Source of the DNA: Phoronis ovalis
Lineage: Eukaryota > Phoronida > Phoronidae
DNA length: 25,467 nt
Direction: 5' to 3'
NCBI GenBank assembly: GCA_028565635.1
Contig: JAOXYB010056500.1
Coordinates: forward strand, 1 to 25,467
Below the pieces are notes generated by a model. The model saw nothing but the letters and a program-made list of their open reading frames with translations. It was not told the origin of the DNA and did no database searches. A program made the translations under genes and the position numbers. Of the stretch, positions 20,652 to 25,467 are shown piece by piece (position 1 is the stretch's first letter; every line of letters begins with the position of its first letter).

Positions 20652-23600
20652 ATGGGTAGAAGAGATCGAAAAGAAAAAGGTATATTGTTAAAAAAATAAA
20701 TCAAAGATTTGAGATTGATGAATGATGTTGACACTGTACAGCAACAGCTATTAAAAAAAAGTATTATACATCAAATTGAATTATGTATACCATTTTAGGA
20801 GGGAAAAAGTCCAAGCGAGTGAAGTACGAAGAAGATGAAGAAGAGTTTGATGTGGAGGATGAGAGCAGTCAGGATACAGATAATGATACAGGTCTCTTGT
20901 TGGCAATAAACTATGTTGCCATCTCTATAAGTTTACTAATAGTAATATATAGTGGAAGAAATTGCTTAATGCTCACTTGTCTTAAAGGGATTTATAAATA
21001 TGATTCTGTTCAGATAAATCTAGAATGTGTTTACTTCTTTGGAATGACCATCCTTTAAATACTGACTTGAGATTTAATATCTTTAGAACCGGTATTAAGA
21101 ACTTCAATTCAAAACACACTTAATTTAATATAAAGTTATTAAATGAAATATATCACAAAACTCAGGTTCCAGTAATTGAGTGTTCTCACCTACCACCTTG
21201 TTTATGCTGACTAGTTCATGAGTAAGATGTAACTTGGTGGTTTCTGCAATGTCAGCAGTATTAAAATAAATCTTAATTGCATAAGTGCAATTCAGTCACA
21301 TAATTCAATCACATCATCTGGAGTTGCAGCTTTACCTAAGCAATGGCGCAGGAAAAAGTGTTTCTTTAGTGTGCGTGCAGTCACGTCTTTATTGAAGTTA
21401 TGCGGTGAAATTAATCTTCCTTAGATCACTGCTAAGTGAACATATTAAAACTATCCATTTTCGTTATTTAATGCATTTTCATTAAAATCTGAATTCTAGT
21501 TGTATCTCCGTTTTCTATAGTCTCTTATGAGTAGGAGAGAAACAGTAATAGATTTCTGAGTATAGACTTCAAATGTTAATAAAAACACATCAAGACAATG
21601 AACTTCAGATTATGATTAGAATGCATGTGATGTGAACTTTTATTTAAGTCCTGTAGTTCCTGACACAAAATATATGAATATGCACTTGAATTATTCCAGA
21701 TGCTGTTCCCCATTCAGCAAAGGAGAACATTACTGAAACTGTTCACGAGGATGAGTATGGTGCCAAGGATTATAGATCTATTCTCCAACTAAAACTTGAT
21801 CATAAAGCAAGACCGCTATGGGTGGTAAATAATGTCTGTTTTGTATAGCTCTGTTTGACATCATTTTACCAGTTGTAAGCATTTTGGTTAAAGAACTAAA
21901 TCAGTTATTAATTCTATCAAGACAAGTAGATTTTGATTTGTTCCAGTGAATATGAATTTACATATATAATTGCATTTATAAAAAAAATCATTTTATACTC
22001 AAAAAGATCTACACATTTTATTTAACTTATGAGTTGTGATAAAGGATTTTCTAAAACTTGGGAAGATGGGTCTTTACGATAAAAATTCAATGGATGACAT
22101 GTTCTTTTTGCTAGATTTTCAGTTAAAATCTTGAAATTTTTGTTGTAGCAGAAAAGGTCTTCCATTCTTCCATGTTTATCAGAATATATCTGTATGGTAG
22201 GAAACACAACAGCGTAATCATAACATTTTTTTCCAGGCACCCGATGGTCATGTTTTTCTAGAGTCATTCTCTCCTGTGTATAAGCATGCTCACGACTTTC
22301 TAATTGCTATATCTGAGGTGAGGTTTTCAATTTATAATTAATATGTATATTTACATAATTGAGTAAAACTAGTATTACTAATTGATATATTTTATTATCG
22401 TTTCTTTAATATTGCACATAACATGACATGTGGTGAAAATTATTTACAAATAATTATGTGAAAAAATAACTACAATATTTATAGAAATAATAAATAAACT
22501 AATGTTTTGATGGTTGAGCCTTTTATTTCTTTTTGCTTACAATATTTATGTTGTACTAAAAATTAATTAACAACTTTTCACTAACATGAACATTATCAAT
22601 AAAGAAAAAAATCTTTTAATATTACATTATTTTTAGCAAAATGAACTCGTATATAGATTATTTGTCATGTTGGTTACCATTCAGTGAAAAACAAAATTTT
22701 TGAATTTTTGAAAAGTTGTCGCTGCCATTTTTAAAGTAAAATTTGTTTAAGATTATGTTACGAATTAACAATATGTAATTGCTTGCAGCCTGTTTGTCGA
22801 CCAGAGCATATTCATGAATACCGTCTGACTGCATACTCCTTGTATGCTGCTGTATCTGTAGGGTTACAGACTAATGATATCATTGAATACTTGAAAAGAC
22901 TGAGTAAAACAACTATTCCCGATGGCATCATAACATTTATTAAGGTAATGGCATTGTTTGTAGTTGTTGTTATTCCAAGAAGAGACAAGAAATCAGCCAG
23001 AATGAAAGCTGGTGAAGGTCCTATTCAGTGTGTTCTGCTAGCAGAAAAACCTGCTTTAGTATTGCTGGCAAACACTAGTACACATTTGTGGTAGCACAGT
23101 TAATGTATTTATAATGACTTCCAATGCACAACTCACTCAAGTCACTCACTCACTCATGGAGCAGTTACAATCCTTGCATGTTCCCTGTTTACAACATATT
23201 CAGACTAATAGGATAACTTATATATCTGGATAATAGCTCAGTTGGTAGTGCATGAGAAATAACTTTAATAGTTGGAATAGAAGAAGAAAATAGCTGAGTT
23301 GGGAGAGTGTGATGAAGATTTAAAAGTCGCTGGTTTCAATCCCAAGTTTTGGCAGTTTTTTTTTCTCTGATTCCTTTATCAACATTACATTAATTTTAAT
23401 TTTTTTATTCTTATTTATACTTGTTGTTTTGAATCCAAACTAGCTGCCATGTCAAACAGTTCGTGTTGGAAGCCATGCACTTGGTGTAACCATGCAACAC
23501 TGCACAATCTAGTTTGAGTAGAAGTTGTGTCCAATTGTTTTTTGAAGGCTTTATGCTGACTTCAATTGTTTAAATTGACTTGTATTCAAGCTTCACTTAT

Positions 23601-25161
23601 GTTTTCACTTTGAAAATAGGAACCAGCAAAAATATAAAGTTAATACAATTATGTTCCTGAATTTTTTCTTTAATATCCAAATACCATCCATAAACTGCTT
23701 ATGCTTTGGTTCACCTTCTACTCAAATGTTATTCTTATTAACTTTTTCACGTCATAAAGTTGATTTCTTATTTCAAATACGATTGCTTTATAGAATTCAT
23801 TCTAGTTGCATTTTCCCCAATCACCAGTACCAGGACATGTGGCTAAACACTATTTTGTACTACGTTAGATAGTATAAGTTGTGAATCAAATAAATAATTA
23901 GACATATAATATTAAAATTTGGAAAGTGTAAATGAAAATTATATGATTTTTTGAAGAAATATCTATAATTTTCAATTTTCTGAATACTAGGTTACCTGCT
24001 GAATCTCACAGTTTCTTGTAATATCACCTAGTGAATGAGACCTGAAGTTCTAACTAGAAAGAGTCCTATTCTGGGAAGACATGCAGTTATATCGGGCATT
24101 TCCAATAATTATGGAAAATTATTCATCAATCAAAAACTTATTGTACTTTTCTGTTTAAATTACAGCTATGTACACTAAGCTATGGTAAAGTGAAGCTGGT
24201 GTTAAAACACAACAGGTACTTCGTCGAAAGTCCATTTCCAGTAAGTTCAATGGGAAATTTGTTTTTGGTGTCAAGTATAATGTCATGCTTGTATAATTTT
24301 AATGTCAATGGTTTTCATTAGAGGACATATTAGTGAGAAAATTAAGGCACATCTTACTAGACTGAAATACATACTTATTTAGACGGGATGTAAAAGTGAT
24401 ATATATAATTTTTATATATGGTTAAAGATATCTTGTGGGACTCGAGGATAAAAAAACCCAGTTTAATATAATGAAAGATCCTATATAAAGCCAGATAATC
24501 CTATTTTACTACTTAGAAGGATATTTCACTTGTACACACTAAATTTATAATTACTGTCTATAAACATAAATTACAATATTATGTGTATAGGATGTGATAC
24601 AAAGGCTACTGAAAGACCCAGTTATTCAGCAGTGCAGACTTCGCACTGATATTGAAGACGGAGATAACCAAGAGTTGATAGAATCTCAAGTGTCTGCCAA
24701 GTCAGCTCTCAAGGTAACAATAAGTACATGATTGTGCATTTGTAACATTTAATGGCACGATTGAACAAATTCTTTTACCTTCATTATACCTAATGCAACT
24801 ATTAAAGGTTTGCCAATTAAAGGTTTGCTTATGTACCTTCTGTGTAGGTCGGAAAGACGAAAAGTGTAATATAAGTTTGATAATGTCAATCTATTTTAAG
24901 CAAATATCCAATGCATAGGCAGTCGGTATTTTCAAAAATTGCCAGTATATTTCTATGTCAATGCTCCTGCTAGGTGAACAAGCCTTCTGAAGCAAATGGT
25001 GAAGCAAGTACCTCTGCTGAGATAAATGGAAATGGAACTACTGTTCCTGACGATATCTTTGATTATTTTGAGAAAATTGACAAAGAAGACGAGGAGGGAG
25101 AAGACACAAAAACTGTGTCCTTTGAAGTTAATCAAGAACAGATAGAGACATTACAGAAAAG
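20652..25161 (+). CDS. ERCC3: ERCC3/XPB, TFIIH translocase subunit (5' part only)
   Basis: XPB is the 3'-5' DNA translocase of TFIIH, needed for promoter opening by RNA polymerase II and for nucleotide excision repair in the nucleus. Exons: 20652-20679, 20799-20891, 21700-21824, 22237-22317, 22789-22944, 24166-24240, 24591-24713, 24974-25161. All are GT-AG and in frame, giving 289 full codons; the last donor is phase 2. Visible: an N-terminus MGRRDRKEK like other XPB proteins; an acidic stretch (about 20-40); DEYGAKDYR and RPLWV (about 59-82); the N-terminal domain with [20 protein letters not shown] and [56 protein letters not shown]; and [17 protein letters not shown] just before the expected core. 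The helicase motifs, RED motif and thumb lie beyond the window. I found no XPB-like continuation between 25162 and 25467, so the last intron is open-ended. Confidence 0.95.
20892..21699. other. ERCC3 intron 2
   Basis: AT-rich intron with no recognised gene or repeat family. A weak inverted pair (ACCACCTTG near 21193 against AACTTGGTGGT near 21231) is the only structure noticed. The reading frame of exon 2 runs on into this intron to 21058, which is not coding. Confidence 0.5.
23229..23364 (+). repeat. tRNA-Phe-like SINE or tRNA pseudogene
   Basis: From 23284 to 23354 the sequence follows metazoan tRNA-Phe closely: GAAGAAA, TAGCTGAGTTGGGAGAGTG (A box), TGAAGAT (GAA anticodon), TTAAAAGTCGCTGG, TTTCAATCCC (altered B box) and TTTTGGCA. 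About three bases are missing before the anticodon, the B box has an extra base, and the acceptor stem no longer pairs, so it is not a working tRNA gene. A second A-box-like half, ATAGCTCAGTTGGTAGTGC, lies just upstream (23232-23250). A T9 run (23356-23364) follows, like a polymerase III terminator. It sits in ERCC3 intron 5. Confidence 0.7.
23365..24165. other. Rest of ERCC3 intron 5
   Basis: AT-rich. The 73-codon plus-strand frame at 23651-23872 has no recognisable domain. Nothing else seen. Confidence 0.5.
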
Positions 25162-25467
25162 GTGATGTAAAGCTTGTGTACTGAATATTGTTCTGCTGTT
25201 ATTTCTCCTTGTTTTGTGTTTAGAAATGTTCATGATTTTTATTTTGTGTTTGACATTTATGTAGGAATTTTATGACTCCAAAGAATACAGCCACGGTGCT
25301 TAAATAACACCTGCCATATGCTTATTTTTTGTAAACTTTTAAACATTAAAGGGAAAAGCCAACATTTTTGATGTTTTTTTTGAATAAAAATAATTTTTCT
25401 AATAATTCAAAATCTTGCCACCCCCCAAACAGTGATTGACAGGTTCGACAGAAATAGACTAAAACAA
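25162..25467 (+). other. Open-ended ERCC3 intron 8
   Basis: Begins with the donor GTGATG. Acceptor-like TTTAG (near 25223) and GTAG (near 25264) do not lead into an XPB-like frame. I take the rest of the window as intron. Confidence 0.6.

Noticed and set aside
25215-25320. A further ERCC3 exon after TTTAG or GTAG
   Set aside because: The frames after both acceptor-like sites meet stops and show none of the expected XPB sequence; the next exon must lie outside the window.
1-25467. CRISPR array, operon, phage or toxin-antitoxin system
   Set aside because: All genes are intron-split animal genes. The tandem repeats lack the regular short-repeat and unique-spacer pattern of CRISPR, and no bacterial signals are present.

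Overview
This is eukaryotic, almost certainly metazoan, nuclear DNA. It is AT-rich, its genes are split by GT-AG introns of about 120 bp to 3.3 kb, and it carries typical animal repeats: MITEs, a 5'-truncated non-LTR retrotransposon, a tRNA-derived element and minisatellites. The three genes and the repeat style fit a marine invertebrate. I cannot place the phylum from the sequence alone.

Three conserved genes can be rebuilt exon by exon. (1) CCDC47, plus strand, 2924-13752: 13 coding exons and 467 codons. It is an ER membrane protein and a subunit of the PAT complex of the multipass translocon. (2) A TARBP2/PRKRA/Loquacious-type protein with three dsRNA-binding domains, minus strand, 19949-15768: 7 coding exons and 327 codons. 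It is a Dicer partner in RNA silencing. (3) The 5' part of ERCC3/XPB, the TFIIH translocase, plus strand, 20652 to 25161: 8 exons and about 289 residues. The gene runs off the right edge before the helicase motifs. CCDC47 and the TARBP2-like gene converge tail to tail. The TARBP2-like gene and ERCC3 diverge from a shared region at about 20400-20651 that holds ETS-, NRF1- and YY1-like motifs. The three proteins do not act in one pathway, so the cluster looks like ordinary adjacency of housekeeping genes.

By region: 1-2900 has no recognisable gene. It holds a degenerate repeat with a CCCGGGGGAG head (about 990-1325), a GATA microsatellite and a 350-bp MITE (2282-2631). The CCDC47 introns hold a LINE 3' end (about 3803-4060), a solo copy of a repeat unit (about 4703-4873), a 376-bp palindromic MITE (5907-6282), a 40-bp minisatellite ending at a splice acceptor (8541-8859), and a 2.6-kb higher-order tandem array (9871-12450) with a second CCCGGGGGAG-headed repeat beside it. 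The TARBP2-like introns hold a 166-bp MITE and a TTCC microsatellite. ERCC3 intron 5 holds a tRNA-Phe-like element. I saw no CRISPR array, operon, prokaryotic gene or viral gene, and no multigene system that looks new. The most unusual structures are the higher-order array, the splice-site minisatellite and the intronic terminal-inverted-repeat elements.
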